From assembly GCA_041178545.1 (NCBI GenBank), contig JBEGVB010000007.1:1-15675 (forward strand): DNA of 15,675 bases, in the 5' to 3' direction. Every line of letters begins with the position of its first letter. Within the stretch, counting starts at the first letter, position 1. The position numbers were made by a program, and so were the translations under genes. Under the pieces are notes generated by a model. It was not told the origin of the DNA. It ran no database searches and saw only the letters and a list, made by a program, of their open reading frames with translations. The DNA comes from JBEATZ01 sp041178545. GTDB taxonomy: Bacteria > Planctomycetota > UBA1135 > UBA2386. Below, one piece after another: positions 1 through 7,141 of the stretch.

Positions 1-1716
1 CAGCGCGACGTGGGTCAGTACGTCGCCGATGCCGCGGCCGAGAAGGCCACCATCCGTTCGGTCCTGCTCACGCACTCCCACGCGGACTTCGTGGCCGGTC
101 ACACCGAGCTGCGCCACCGCACCGGTGCGACGATCCACGTCTCGCACGCTGCCGGCGCCGAGTTCCCGCACCAGCCGCTCAAGGACGGCGACAGGCTGCG
201 CAACGGACTGTTCACGGTCGAGGCATGGGAGACGCCGGGGCACACGCCCAACGCCATGACCTTCCTTGCTTCGGTCCCGGGTGCCGCGGTCCAGCCGCAG
301 TGGGCGTTCACCGGCGACACGCTCTTCATCGGATCGATCGGCAGGCCTGACCTGCTGGACGTCCCGCCGTCCGAGCTGGCGAAGAAGTCCTTCCACTCGA
401 TCCAGCGGCTCAAGGGCCTGCCCGACGGCACCATCGTGCTCCCGGCGCACGGCGCAGGCTCGCTCTGCGGTGCCCACCTCAGCCCTGACACCACCTCGAC
501 GATCGGCAAGGAGGAGCTGACCAACAGCTACCTGCTGATCCCCAGCGAGGCCTCGTTCATCGCCTCGGTGCTCAGCCACCAGCCCAAGGCACCGCAGTAC
601 TTCCGCTTCAACGTCGAGATCAACCGCAAGGGACCTCCCGTCGTGGAGCGCGTTGCAGGGATGCCGCCCGCGGTCGACCCGGCAGGCGTGGCTGCGGCCG
701 TGCAGGCCGGCGGGTGGGTCGTCGACCTGCGCGACCAGTCCGAGTACGCCGCAGGCCATGTGCGCGGTGCGGTCAACATCGCGTTGCGAGGCCGCCTCGA
801 CACGTGGACCGGGATCGCGATCCCGTTCGACGCGAGCATCCACCTCGTCGGTTCGGAGGCGGAGGTGCGGGAGGGCGTGTTCCGCCTGCGCCGCATCGGC
901 CTCGACACCGTGGCCGGTTGGCTGCAGGGTGGCATGGCCGCCTGGGAGCAGGCGGGCCTGCCGGTGCAGAAGAGCAAGCTGGTCACGCCCAAGGAACTCC
1001 ACGAGCTGATGAAGGCCGGCAAGGAGCCGTTCGTGGTCGACGTGCGCACCGCGGACGAGTTCGCGGACATGCGCCTCGGCGACGTGGGCAACATCCCGGT
1101 CACGGATTCGCCTCGCTTTGCGCAGATGCTGGACCGGTCGCAGCCGGTGCTGATGGTCTGCGCCAGTTCCTACCGCAGCTCGATGGCCGTTGGTCTCGCC
1201 GAGCGGCTCGGGTTCGCAGACGTGGGGTCGCTTGCGGGCGGCCTCGATGCCTGGATGGAACAGGGCCTGCCGGTGAAGGGACGCATGGTCCAGCAGGCGG
1301 CTGCCATCGTGCTGCCGGCCGCGATCGTGCCGAGCCAGCTCGCGCACCAGCTGCGCACCGACCCGGCAAGGATCGTGGTGCTCGACATCCGCTTGCCGTG
1401 GCAGTTCACCGACTGGTCGATCCCCGGCTCCCGCAGCGTGAAGCCCGACGAACTCGAGGCAGCGGTTGCCGCGGCCCCTGCGGATGCGCAGGTGGTCGTC
1501 GTCGACCGCGACGGTACCAGTGCATTTGCCGCCGCAGGTGCGCTGCTCGCCCGCAAGCCGGACCGGCAGCTGCATGCCCTCGTGGGTGGTGTCGTGGGTT
1601 GGTACCGCGAGGTCGAGCTCCGCGCCGGCGCGCCCTTGCAAGCGGTGCCGGCGGCTGCGGCACCGCAACCCGCTGCAGCACCCACGGTCGCGAAGAAGCG
1701 CAGCGCAGGCTGCTGA
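1..1716 (+). CDS. MBL-fold persulfide dioxygenase fused to three rhodanese domains (5' partial)
   Basis: The reading frame is open from base 1 (QRDVGQY...), which matches the DPQRDVGQY segment found about 40 residues into this family, so the true start lies upstream. Residue numbers here count from the GTG at 10. Residues 1-200 are a metallo-beta-lactamase fold with THSHAD (H22, H24, D26), PGHT (H78) and TGDTLF (D103), followed by GRPDL. H22, H78 and D103 match the mononuclear iron ligands of ETHE1/CstB-type persulfide dioxygenases, which oxidise glutathione persulfide or similar to sulfite. Three rhodanese modules follow. The first (about 236-318) lacks the active cysteine. The second (about 326-430) has a canonical CASSYRS loop (C384). 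The third (about 440-545) has Asp499 where Cys is expected. An Ala/Pro-rich tail ends the protein. It appears cytoplasmic. It is first in a sulfur operon with YeeE/YedE genes 14 nt downstream. The family call is firm; the exact substrate is inferred. Confidence 0.93.
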   Translation, partial: QRDVGQYVADAAAEKATIRSVLLTHSHADFVAGHTELRHRTGATIHVSHAAGAEFPHQPLKDGDRLRNGLFTVEAWETPGHTPNAMTFLASVPGAAVQPQWAFTGDTLFIGSIGRPDLLDVPPSELAKKSFHSIQRLKGLPDGTIVLPAHGAGSLCGAHLSPDTTSTIGKEELTNSYLLIPSEASFIASVLSHQPKAPQYFRFNVEINRKGPPVVERVAGMPPAVDPAGVAAAVQAGGWVVDLRDQSEYAAGHVRGAVNIALRGRLDTWTGIAIPFDASIHLVGSEAEVREGVFRLRRIGLDTVAGWLQGGMAAWEQAGLPVQKSKLVTPKELHELMKAGKEPFVVDVRTADEFADMRLGDVGNIPVTDSPRFAQMLDRSQPVLMVCASSYRSSMAVGLAERLGFADVGSLAGGLDAWMEQGLPVKGRMVQQAAAIVLPAAIVPSQLAHQLRTDPARIVVLDIRLPWQFTDWSIPGSRSVKPDELEAAVAAAPADAQVVVVDRDGTSAFAAAGALLARKPDRQLHALVGGVVGWYREVELRAGAPLQAVPAAAAPQPAAAPTVAKKRSAGC

Positions 1717-1730
1717 ACCGGAGACCAACC

Positions 1731-2240
1731 ATGCAACCAAGACCGTTCTGGAACCCGTACCTCGCCGGCATCGGCCTCGGGCTCACCCTGTTGCTCTCGT
1801 ACCTGGTGCTCGGCACCGGCATGGGCGCGTCGGGTGCCATCTCGCGCATCGCCGCGCAGGCCGCGCATGCCATGGCCCCGCAGGCTGCCGAGTCCAGCCG
1901 CTACATCGGCGGCTGGTTCGAGGGTGGCAGTGCGCTGCACTACTACCTCGTGTTCATGTTCGCGGGCCTGCTCGCAGGCGGCTTCCTGTCCGCCTTGCAC
2001 GCGGGTCGCACGCAGCTTGCCGTCGAGCGCGGGCCGGGTGCGGGCGCAGGACTGCGGCTCGCCCTGACCGTCCTCGGCGGGCTTGCCGTCGGCATCGGCT
2101 CGCGCCTCGCGATGGGCTGCACCTCGGGCCAGGCGCTGTCCGGCGGCGCGCTGCTCCAGGGCGGCGCCTTCGCCTTCACGGGGGCCACGTTCGCCTCCGC
2201 ATTCCTCGTGGCCCCGCTGGTGAAGAAGGAGTGGCGCTGA
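1731..2240 (+). CDS. YeeE/YedE family sulfur transport subunit (first half)
   Basis: This 169-residue membrane protein has about four hydrophobic helices (roughly 11-30, 71-91, 108-127 and 146-164). The segment GMGASGAISRI (30-40) and the motif GCTSGQALSGG, with Cys130, are the conserved YeeE/YedE pore signatures. In characterised homologues such cysteines relay thiosulfate or sulfane sulfur through the membrane. It is about half the length of full-length YeeE and is followed directly by a second half-protein, so the two probably form one transporter, as in PmpA/PmpB-like pairs. The ATG is chosen because GGAG lies at 1720-1723, 7 nt upstream. The stop shares one base with the next start (TGATG at 2238-2242), which suggests coupled translation. 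The family is clear; the transported species (thiosulfate, polysulfide or other) cannot be read from sequence. Confidence 0.92.
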   Translation: MQPRPFWNPYLAGIGLGLTLLLSYLVLGTGMGASGAISRIAAQAAHAMAPQAAESSRYIGGWFEGGSALHYYLVFMFAGLLAGGFLSALHAGRTQLAVERGPGAGAGLRLALTVLGGLAVGIGSRLAMGCTSGQALSGGALLQGGAFAFTGATFASAFLVAPLVKKEWR

Positions 2241-2830
2241 TGAACCTCTTCCAACAAGGCCTGCTCGACGGGCCGATCGGCTTCGCGCTCTCGCTCGTGA
2301 TCGGCGCGCTCTTCGGCTTCTGGCTGGAGCGCGCGGGTTTCGGCAGCAGCCGCAAGCTCACCGCGATCTTCTACCTCCAAGACTTCGCCGTCCTGAAGGT
2401 GATGTTCTCGGCCATGGTCACCTGCGCGCTGGGCCTGCACCTGCTGGCCGCGGGCGGGTACGTCGACCTGTCGGCGCTGGCCGTGCCCGAGACCGCGGTC
2501 TGGCCGCAGGTGGTGGGCGGACTGGTCTTCGGCGCAGGCTTCGTGACAGGCGGCTGGTGCCCCGGCACCGCGGCCGTGGGCGCTGCCTCGGGCCGCATCG
2601 ACGCCGTCGTCTTCCTCGTCGCTGCGGGCGCGGGCAGCCTGCTGTTTGCATCGGTTTACGAGTCGGTCGCGGACTTCGCGACCAAGGGGATCTGTGCAAC
2701 GTGCTCGGTCCCCGAGCTGCTCGGCGTGTCGCCGCTCGCAGGCGCACTCGGCCTCGCAGCCGTTGCCCTCGGCGCCTTCGTCGGCGCCACCAAGGTCGAG
2801 CAGTGGAGTGCTGCAAGGAGAACCCAATGA
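2240..2830 (+). CDS. YeeE/YedE family sulfur transport subunit (second half)
   Basis: This 196-residue protein has about five hydrophobic helices (roughly 12-29, 51-72, 86-107, 119-138 and 162-183). It carries GFWLERAGFGSSRKL near residues 26-40 and GGWCPGTAAVG with Cys107, both typical of the second YeeE/YedE repeat. Together with the upstream subunit it supplies the paired conserved cysteines of a full transporter. An extra CxxC (C152 and C155, sequence CATC) sits in the loop before the last helix. AAGGAG at 2226-2231 lies 8 nt before the ATG, inside the upstream gene. The 3' end overlaps the following gene by four bases (ATGA, 2827-2830). Its place between two rhodanese proteins and before an ArsR gene supports a role in sulfane-sulfur import or export. 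The direction of transport is not determinable here. Confidence 0.9.
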   Translation: MNLFQQGLLDGPIGFALSLVIGALFGFWLERAGFGSSRKLTAIFYLQDFAVLKVMFSAMVTCALGLHLLAAGGYVDLSALAVPETAVWPQVVGGLVFGAGFVTGGWCPGTAAVGAASGRIDAVVFLVAAGAGSLLFASVYESVADFATKGICATCSVPELLGVSPLAGALGLAAVALGAFVGATKVEQWSAARRTQ

Positions 2831-4263
2831 ACGCTGTTCCCGAGAATCGCAATGGTCCTGTCGTGGCGCTGGGCGCCATGGTCTTCCTCGTCGTCACGGC
2901 CCTCGTCCTCGGTGGCGGCGGTGCGCGTGAGGGCGGCAACGTCCCGGACGCGGCCCTGCAGGCCGTCGAGACCGGTTCCGACCACATCGATGCCGAGGCG
3001 CTCGCCGACCGCATCATGGCCGTCGATCCCGGCCTCGTGCTGGTGGATGTCCGGCCCGCGCCCGAGTTCGCCGAGTGGCACCTGCCGCGTGCTGTCAACC
3101 TGACGGTGCCCGACCTGCTCGGCGCTCCCGGCGACGCGTTGTTCGCCCGCAACCCCGAGCTGGTGGTCCTGTACTCCAACGGTCCCGCGCACCCGGCGCA
3201 GGCCTGGATCGAGCTGCAGCGACGCGGCCGCACCAACGTGCTGGTGCTCGACGGCGGCCTCGACGAGTTCCGTGCCCGTATCCTGACGCCGCCATCCTTG
3301 CGCGGCGAGACCGAAGAGGCGAAGGCCAAGGCGGAGTCGCAGCTGTTCGCGCTGCGGCGCGCCTTCTTCCTGCGCTCCGGCCAGTCGGCACCCTCGACCG
3401 TGAAGCCCTGGGCCACGGATCCGGCTGAGCTGACGGCTCCGACGGTTGTCTCCACCCGTTGGCTCGCCGAGCACCTCGGCAAGGTCGCGGTGGTGGACGT
3501 GCGCGAGAACAAGGCCGACTACGAGCGCATGCACGTGCCCGGTGCCGTGCACCTGCCCGTGAAGGGCATGCGCGACAAGTTCGGCGAGAAGGAACTGTTC
3601 CTGCAGTCGGCCGACAAGCTGGCGGCACGGTTCGGCGCGCTGGGCATCGGCAACGACACTCCCGTCGTGCTGTACGCCGAGGACAAGATGCAGGACGCCA
3701 CGCAGGTGGCCCTCGCCTTCCTGCGCGCTGGCCACCGCCGGCTCGCGATCCTCGAGGGCGGCCTGCTGCGCTGGGCCGCAGACCAGCTGCCGATGGACAA
3801 CGCCGTTGTGGCCGTCACGCCCGCGCAGTACGTGCCCATCGCCGATGCCGACGACTTCACCATCACCGTCGACCAGCTGGCGCAGCGCGTCCAGGCGAAG
3901 GACGTCGAGATCCTCGACGTGCGCCCGACGGACTTCTTCGTCGGCGACAAGTCCACCGAGGCGCGCCCCGGCCACATCCCGGGTGCCCGCAACCGGTTGT
4001 TCTCCAAGGACCTCGTGCGCACCGAGAGCGGCCACTGGTGGCTCGCCGACGACGAGCTGCGCAAGAAGTACGAGGCACTGGGGTTCGCCCCCGACGACTC
4101 CATCGTGGTGAGCTGCCGCACCGGCCACACCGCCAGCACGACCTACTTCGTGCTCCGTCACATGCTCGGGTACAAGGACGTGAAGTGGTTCAACGGCTCG
4201 TGGACCGAGTGGGCCGAGCGCAAGGACCTGCCGGCAGAGACCGGCCCCGGAGCCAACCAGTGA
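2827..4263 (+). CDS. Membrane-anchored triple-rhodanese thiosulfate sulfurtransferase-like protein
   Basis: A 478-residue protein with one hydrophobic segment at about 11-33, read as an uncleaved signal anchor, then three rhodanese modules. Module 1 (about 52-155) has Ser117 in the loop where Cys is expected (LYSNGPAH). Module 2 (about 210-312) has Ala284 there (LYAEDKMQD). Module 3 (about 344-470) has the thiosulfate-sulfurtransferase-type loop CRTGHT with Cys430. Modules 2 and 3 together resemble classical two-domain TST/MST enzymes, where only the second domain is catalytic; module 1 is extra. Such enzymes move the sulfane sulfur of thiosulfate or persulfide to a thiol acceptor. AAGGAG at 2815-2820 lies 6 nt before the ATG, and the gene overlaps both neighbours by about four bases. 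An extracytoplasmic location is likely but not proven, since charges flanking the helix are balanced. It probably feeds or drains the adjacent YeeE/YedE channel. Confidence 0.9.
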   Translation: MNAVPENRNGPVVALGAMVFLVVTALVLGGGGAREGGNVPDAALQAVETGSDHIDAEALADRIMAVDPGLVLVDVRPAPEFAEWHLPRAVNLTVPDLLGAPGDALFARNPELVVLYSNGPAHPAQAWIELQRRGRTNVLVLDGGLDEFRARILTPPSLRGETEEAKAKAESQLFALRRAFFLRSGQSAPSTVKPWATDPAELTAPTVVSTRWLAEHLGKVAVVDVRENKADYERMHVPGAVHLPVKGMRDKFGEKELFLQSADKLAARFGALGIGNDTPVVLYAEDKMQDATQVALAFLRAGHRRLAILEGGLLRWAADQLPMDNAVVAVTPAQYVPIADADDFTITVDQLAQRVQAKDVEILDVRPTDFFVGDKSTEARPGHIPGARNRLFSKDLVRTESGHWWLADDELRKKYEALGFAPDDSIVVSCRTGHTASTTYFVLRHMLGYKDVKWFNGSWTEWAERKDLPAETGPGANQ

Positions 4264-4613
4264 AGCAGAAGCAGCCGATGCCCGAGGTGATGGTGGAGCG
4301 GGTCGCGGAGCTCTTCCGCGCCCTCTCCGAGCCGTCGCGGTTGCGCCTCATGGAGGCGCTGTTCGGCGGCGAGCACTCGGTGGGCGAGCTGGTGGAGGCC
4401 ACGGGACTCACGCAGGCCAACGTGTCCAAGCACCTCGGCGTGCTGCACCAGGCCGGGTGGGTCACGCGCGAGAAGCGTGGATTGCAGGTGGTCTACGCGC
4501 TGGCCGACGACCGCGCAGCGCAGCTGTGCGAACTGATGTGCAACCGCGTGCAGCAGCAGCTGGCTGCCGCCGCGGCGGCAGCGGGCATGGCGCCCTTGCG
4601 CAAGCGCAGCTGA
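4260..4613 (+). CDS. ArsR/SmtB family transcriptional regulator, probably sulfur-responsive
   Basis: A 117-residue winged-helix repressor. LFRALSEPSRLRLMEAL (18-34) is the ArsR N-terminal signature, TQANVSKHLGVLHQAGWV (51-68) is the recognition helix-turn-helix, and REKRGLQVVYAL (70-81) is the wing. The only cysteines are C90 and C94, spaced CxxxC in the C-terminal helix. Sulfide-sensing relatives BigR and SqrR regulate MBL-rhodanese and YeeE/YedE genes through one Cys in helix 2 and one in helix 5; the helix 2 Cys is absent here. The GTG at 4260 is chosen because GGAG at 4249-4252 sits 7 nt upstream and the start overlaps the previous stop (GTGA). An ATG at 4278 has no such site and would trim six residues. 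As last gene of the operon it probably autoregulates with it. The ligand is inferred from neighbours only. Confidence 0.88.
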   Translation: MKQKQPMPEVMVERVAELFRALSEPSRLRLMEALFGGEHSVGELVEATGLTQANVSKHLGVLHQAGWVTREKRGLQVVYALADDRAAQLCELMCNRVQQQLAAAAAAAGMAPLRKRS

Positions 4614-4628
4614 CCCGGCTGCGCCGGG
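4614..4628 (+). terminator. GC hairpin directly after the sulfur operon
   Basis: CCCGGC and GCCGGG form a perfect 6-bp stem around a TGC loop, starting on the base after the ArsR stop codon. No T-run follows, so it is not a textbook intrinsic terminator. It could be an RNA 3'-end stabiliser or a terminator that needs a factor. Confidence 0.4.
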
Positions 4629-4640
4629 ACCGCCATCGGC

Positions 4641-4646
4641 TATGGT
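4641..4646 (+). promoter_or_regulatory. Candidate -10 element for the TPR-redoxin gene
   Basis: TATGGT fits the TAnnnT form of a sigma70 -10 box and ends 6 nt before the ATG at 4653. Transcription from it would start at or very near the start codon, giving a leaderless message. This agrees with the lack of a Shine-Dalgarno sequence before that ATG. No convincing -35 box was found at 16-18 nt spacing. Confidence 0.35.
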
Positions 4647-4652
4647 GCGCGG

Positions 4653-7043
4653 ATGCGCGCGCGAGTCCCTGCCGTCCTGCTGCTGTGTGCCACCGGCCTC
4701 GTCGCCCAGCGGTCGCCGGTGGACGACACGTGGGGCCACTCGCGCCACGGCGCCGAGTTCGACGGCGGCCCCCGCCAGGCTGCCTACCTCATGCAGGGCC
4801 TCAACCCCGCCGTGCACTTCCCCGTGAGCGGGATCAGCCCTGCCGCACAGGCGTTCTTCGACCAGGCCGTCTGCCAGCAGCACGGCTTCTGGTACCTGGA
4901 GGCCGAGCGCAGCTTCCGCCAGGTCGCGATGCTGCACCCCGACTGTGCGATGGCGTACTGGGGCATGGCGCTCGCCAACGTGGAGGACGCCAAGCGTGCG
5001 GCCGGGTTCATCGGTCAGGCGGTGCAGCGGGCGAAGCAGGCAACCGAGGCCGAGCAGCGCTGGATCGACGCGTGGGCGAAGTACCTGCAGGTGGACGACG
5101 CGCTGCGCAACGAGCTGCAGTCGGGCGACCCCGAGAAGCAGAAGCGTGCGCGCGAGGAACTCGTGAAGCGCAACGAGAAGCGGGACGAGAAGAAGCTGTG
5201 CCGCGACCTCGTGCGCGACATGGAGGCCATGCTGCGCAAGGAGCCCCACCACGTCGAACTGCGCGCCCTGCTGGCCATCCAGCTCTGGCGCAACGAGGGA
5301 CACGGGCTGCCGATCAACAGTCACATGGCGGCCGAGGGCCTCATGGACGAGGTCTTCCGTGCGGTTCCGGGCCACCCTGCGCACCATTTCCGCGTGCACA
5401 TCTGGGACAACGAGAAGGCCGAGTACGCGGTCGACAGTGCCGTGGCCCTGGGCAGGTCCGCGCCGGGCATCGCGCACCAGTGGCACATGGGCGGGCACAT
5501 CTTCGCCAAGCTCAACCGCCATGCGGATGCCGCCTGGCAGCAGGAGGCCTCGAGCCGCGTCGACCATGCGTTCATGGTGCGCGACCGCGTGATGCCCTTC
5601 GCGATCCACAACTACGGGCACAACCAGGAGTGGCTCGCCCGCAGCCTCGGTCACGTGGGCCGCGTGCACGACGCGCTCGGCATCGCCACCAACCTGGTCG
5701 AGTTGCCGCGCCACCCGGACAAGAACGTGCTCTCGAAGGGCTCCGACATCGCCGGCTACGGCCGCTCCCGGTTGCTCGACCTGTGTGAGGACCACGAGCT
5801 GTGGGCGCGGGCCGTCGAGCTGAATCGCGACGGCTACCTCGACCCCGTCGAGGACACGAGGCTGGAGGCCGCGCGCCTCGCGGTGCTGGGCCGTGCGCGG
5901 TTCCGCACCGGTGACACCGACGGCGGCGCGAGCGCACTTGCCGACGCGCAGCTGCTGCTCGCCAAGGCGCGCGCGAAGCGGGCCAAGGCGGGTGACGATG
6001 CCGAGGTTGCCGCCCTCGACCGCAAGGAGCCCGAGGACAAGGTGAAGCAGGCGGTGGAGGACGCACGGCGCCCGGCCACCGACGAGGTGCGCGCCGCACT
6101 CGACCTCGTGGCCGAGTTGGAGGCCGAGCAGCTGCTGGCCACCGGCGACGCCAAGGCGGCGCTTGCCGCACTGGAGAAGGCCAAGGCTGTGCCCGCGGTG
6201 CAGCGTGCGGACATGCACCTTGCAGCAGGCGACGCGGCCAAGGCCGTCGAGGTCCTGCAGGGCGAGGCCAAGGCCAAGCCCAACCGCGTGCCGGTGCTCG
6301 CGCGGCTTGCGGTTGCGTTGCACGCAGCCGGCAAGACCGACGAGGCCCGTGCCCGCTTCGAGGAACTGCGCACCCTTGCCGGCCACGCGGACCTCGACAC
6401 GCCGTTGCTCGCGCGCGTTGCGCCGCTCGCTGCCGCATGCGGGGCGCCTGCGGACTGGCGGTTGCCGCAGCCGCCTGCTGCCGACGTGGGCGACCGTCCC
6501 GACCTCGCCGCGCTCGGCCCGTTCCGGTTCGAGCCCTGGGCCGCGGCACCGCTCGCGCTCCCCGCAGCAGACGGTTCCGCGTTCGTCCTGGACGCACCGC
6601 GCGAGCGCGCCACCCTCGTGGTCTTCTACCTCGGCTTCGGCTGCCTCCACTGCGTCGACCAGCTCAAGGGCCTCGTGCCCATGACCCGCACGTTCGCGGA
6701 CGCAGGCATCGACCTGGTGGCGGTGGGCACCGACCCCGCGGACAAGGCCAGGGAGTCGCTGGCCACCTTCGAGGCGGGTTCCCGCCCCGAGTTCACGATC
6801 CTCGCCGACCCCGAACTTGCCGCCTTCAAGGCCTGGCGCTGCCACGACGACTTCGAGTCCATGGCCCTGCACGGCACCTTCCTGGTGGCCCCGTCCGGTC
6901 GGGTCCTGTGGCAGGAAGTCTCTGCCCAGCCGTTTGTTAGGTTCGATTGGCTGCTCGCCGAATCGCGCCGCCTCCTGCAGCTGGAGGGCCGTGCCACGGC
7001 ACCCGCGGCCGGGGTCGCAGGCGCGGCGGCAGGCAGCAAGTGA
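4653..7043 (+). CDS. Secreted TPR-like protein with C-terminal redoxin (thioredoxin-fold) domain
   Basis: A 796-residue protein. Residues 1-18 look like a Sec signal peptide (basic start, VLLLC core, cleavage near GLVA/Q). Residues about 60-410 match a widespread but functionally unassigned TPR-like family. Recognisable pieces are HPDCAMAYWGMALA, then GHPAHHFRVHIWD (H241, H244, H245, H249), then AHQWHMGGHIF (H275, H278, H282), then HNYGHN (H319, H323). Residues about 410-600 are Ala/Lys/Glu-rich helical repeats. Residues about 620-780 form an AhpC/TSA-redoxin fold with FGCLHC (C664, C667), suggesting thiol-disulfide exchange or peroxide reduction outside the cytoplasm. The GCLHCVD segment is not a haem site because CxxCH is not formed. 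It has its own candidate promoter, a hairpin separates it from the upstream operon, and glmU downstream has its own promoter, so it is probably monocistronic. The overall function is unknown; the domain calls are fair. Confidence 0.85.
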   Translation: MRARVPAVLLLCATGLVAQRSPVDDTWGHSRHGAEFDGGPRQAAYLMQGLNPAVHFPVSGISPAAQAFFDQAVCQQHGFWYLEAERSFRQVAMLHPDCAMAYWGMALANVEDAKRAAGFIGQAVQRAKQATEAEQRWIDAWAKYLQVDDALRNELQSGDPEKQKRAREELVKRNEKRDEKKLCRDLVRDMEAMLRKEPHHVELRALLAIQLWRNEGHGLPINSHMAAEGLMDEVFRAVPGHPAHHFRVHIWDNEKAEYAVDSAVALGRSAPGIAHQWHMGGHIFAKLNRHADAAWQQEASSRVDHAFMVRDRVMPFAIHNYGHNQEWLARSLGHVGRVHDALGIATNLVELPRHPDKNVLSKGSDIAGYGRSRLLDLCEDHELWARAVELNRDGYLDPVEDTRLEAARLAVLGRARFRTGDTDGGASALADAQLLLAKARAKRAKAGDDAEVAALDRKEPEDKVKQAVEDARRPATDEVRAALDLVAELEAEQLLATGDAKAALAALEKAKAVPAVQRADMHLAAGDAAKAVEVLQGEAKAKPNRVPVLARLAVALHAAGKTDEARARFEELRTLAGHADLDTPLLARVAPLAAACGAPADWRLPQPPAADVGDRPDLAALGPFRFEPWAAAPLALPAADGSAFVLDAPRERATLVVFYLGFGCLHCVDQLKGLVPMTRTFADAGIDLVAVGTDPADKARESLATFEAGSRPEFTILADPELAAFKAWRCHDDFESMALHGTFLVAPSGRVLWQEVSAQPFVRFDWLLAESRRLLQLEGRATAPAAGVAGAAAGSK

Positions 7044-7068
7044 TCGTGCAGGCAGCCCGTCGGGATCC

Positions 7069-7097
7069 TTGACCCCGGTGGGGGTGCTCCGCACAAT
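7069..7097 (+). promoter_or_regulatory. Sigma70-like promoter for glmU
   Basis: TTGACC (7069-7074, 5 of 6 to consensus) is followed after exactly 17 nt by CACAAT (7092-7097, 4 of 6). Transcription would start near 7104, leaving a leader of about 38 nt before the glmU ATG at 7142. A short inverted repeat (ACCCC/GGGGT, 7072-7085) lies across the -35 box and spacer and could be an operator or chance in GC-rich DNA. Confidence 0.6.
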
Positions 7098-7141
7098 CCT
7101 TCGCCCCACATTCCGGCTGAGTGCCGGTTCCCGCCCCGACC

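Noticed and set aside
70..87. Missing second histidine in the MBL motif (THSHADF rather than HxHxDH) as a sign of inactivity
   Set aside because: HADF is usual in MBL-rhodanese persulfide dioxygenases, which bind a single iron through other residues that are all present.
2656..4161. A 501-codon minus-strand open frame opposite the anchored rhodanese gene
   Set aside because: Same mirror-frame effect of high GC at third codon positions; no recognisable domain.
4278..4280. ATG as start of the ArsR gene
   Set aside because: It lacks a Shine-Dalgarno site, whereas the GTG at 4260 has GGAG 7 nt upstream and a typical GTGA overlap. The choice is not fully certain.
6639..6656. GCLHCVD as a haem c site
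   Set aside because: The residue after the second Cys is Val, not His, so CxxCH is not formed. The context FYLGFGCLHC fits a redoxin active site.
4158..7109. A 983-codon open frame on the minus strand opposite the TPR-redoxin gene
   Set aside because: It is antisense to a gene with a clear signal peptide, family motifs and redoxin site. Its translation is low-complexity (Gly, Arg, His, Val, Leu) as expected from GC-biased third positions, and it runs on opposite the ArsR gene without a recognisable domain.
7121..7141. Upstream GTG as glmU start
   Set aside because: It would add seven residues (VPVPAPT) before the conserved N-terminus. The ATG at 7142 starts at the family position.
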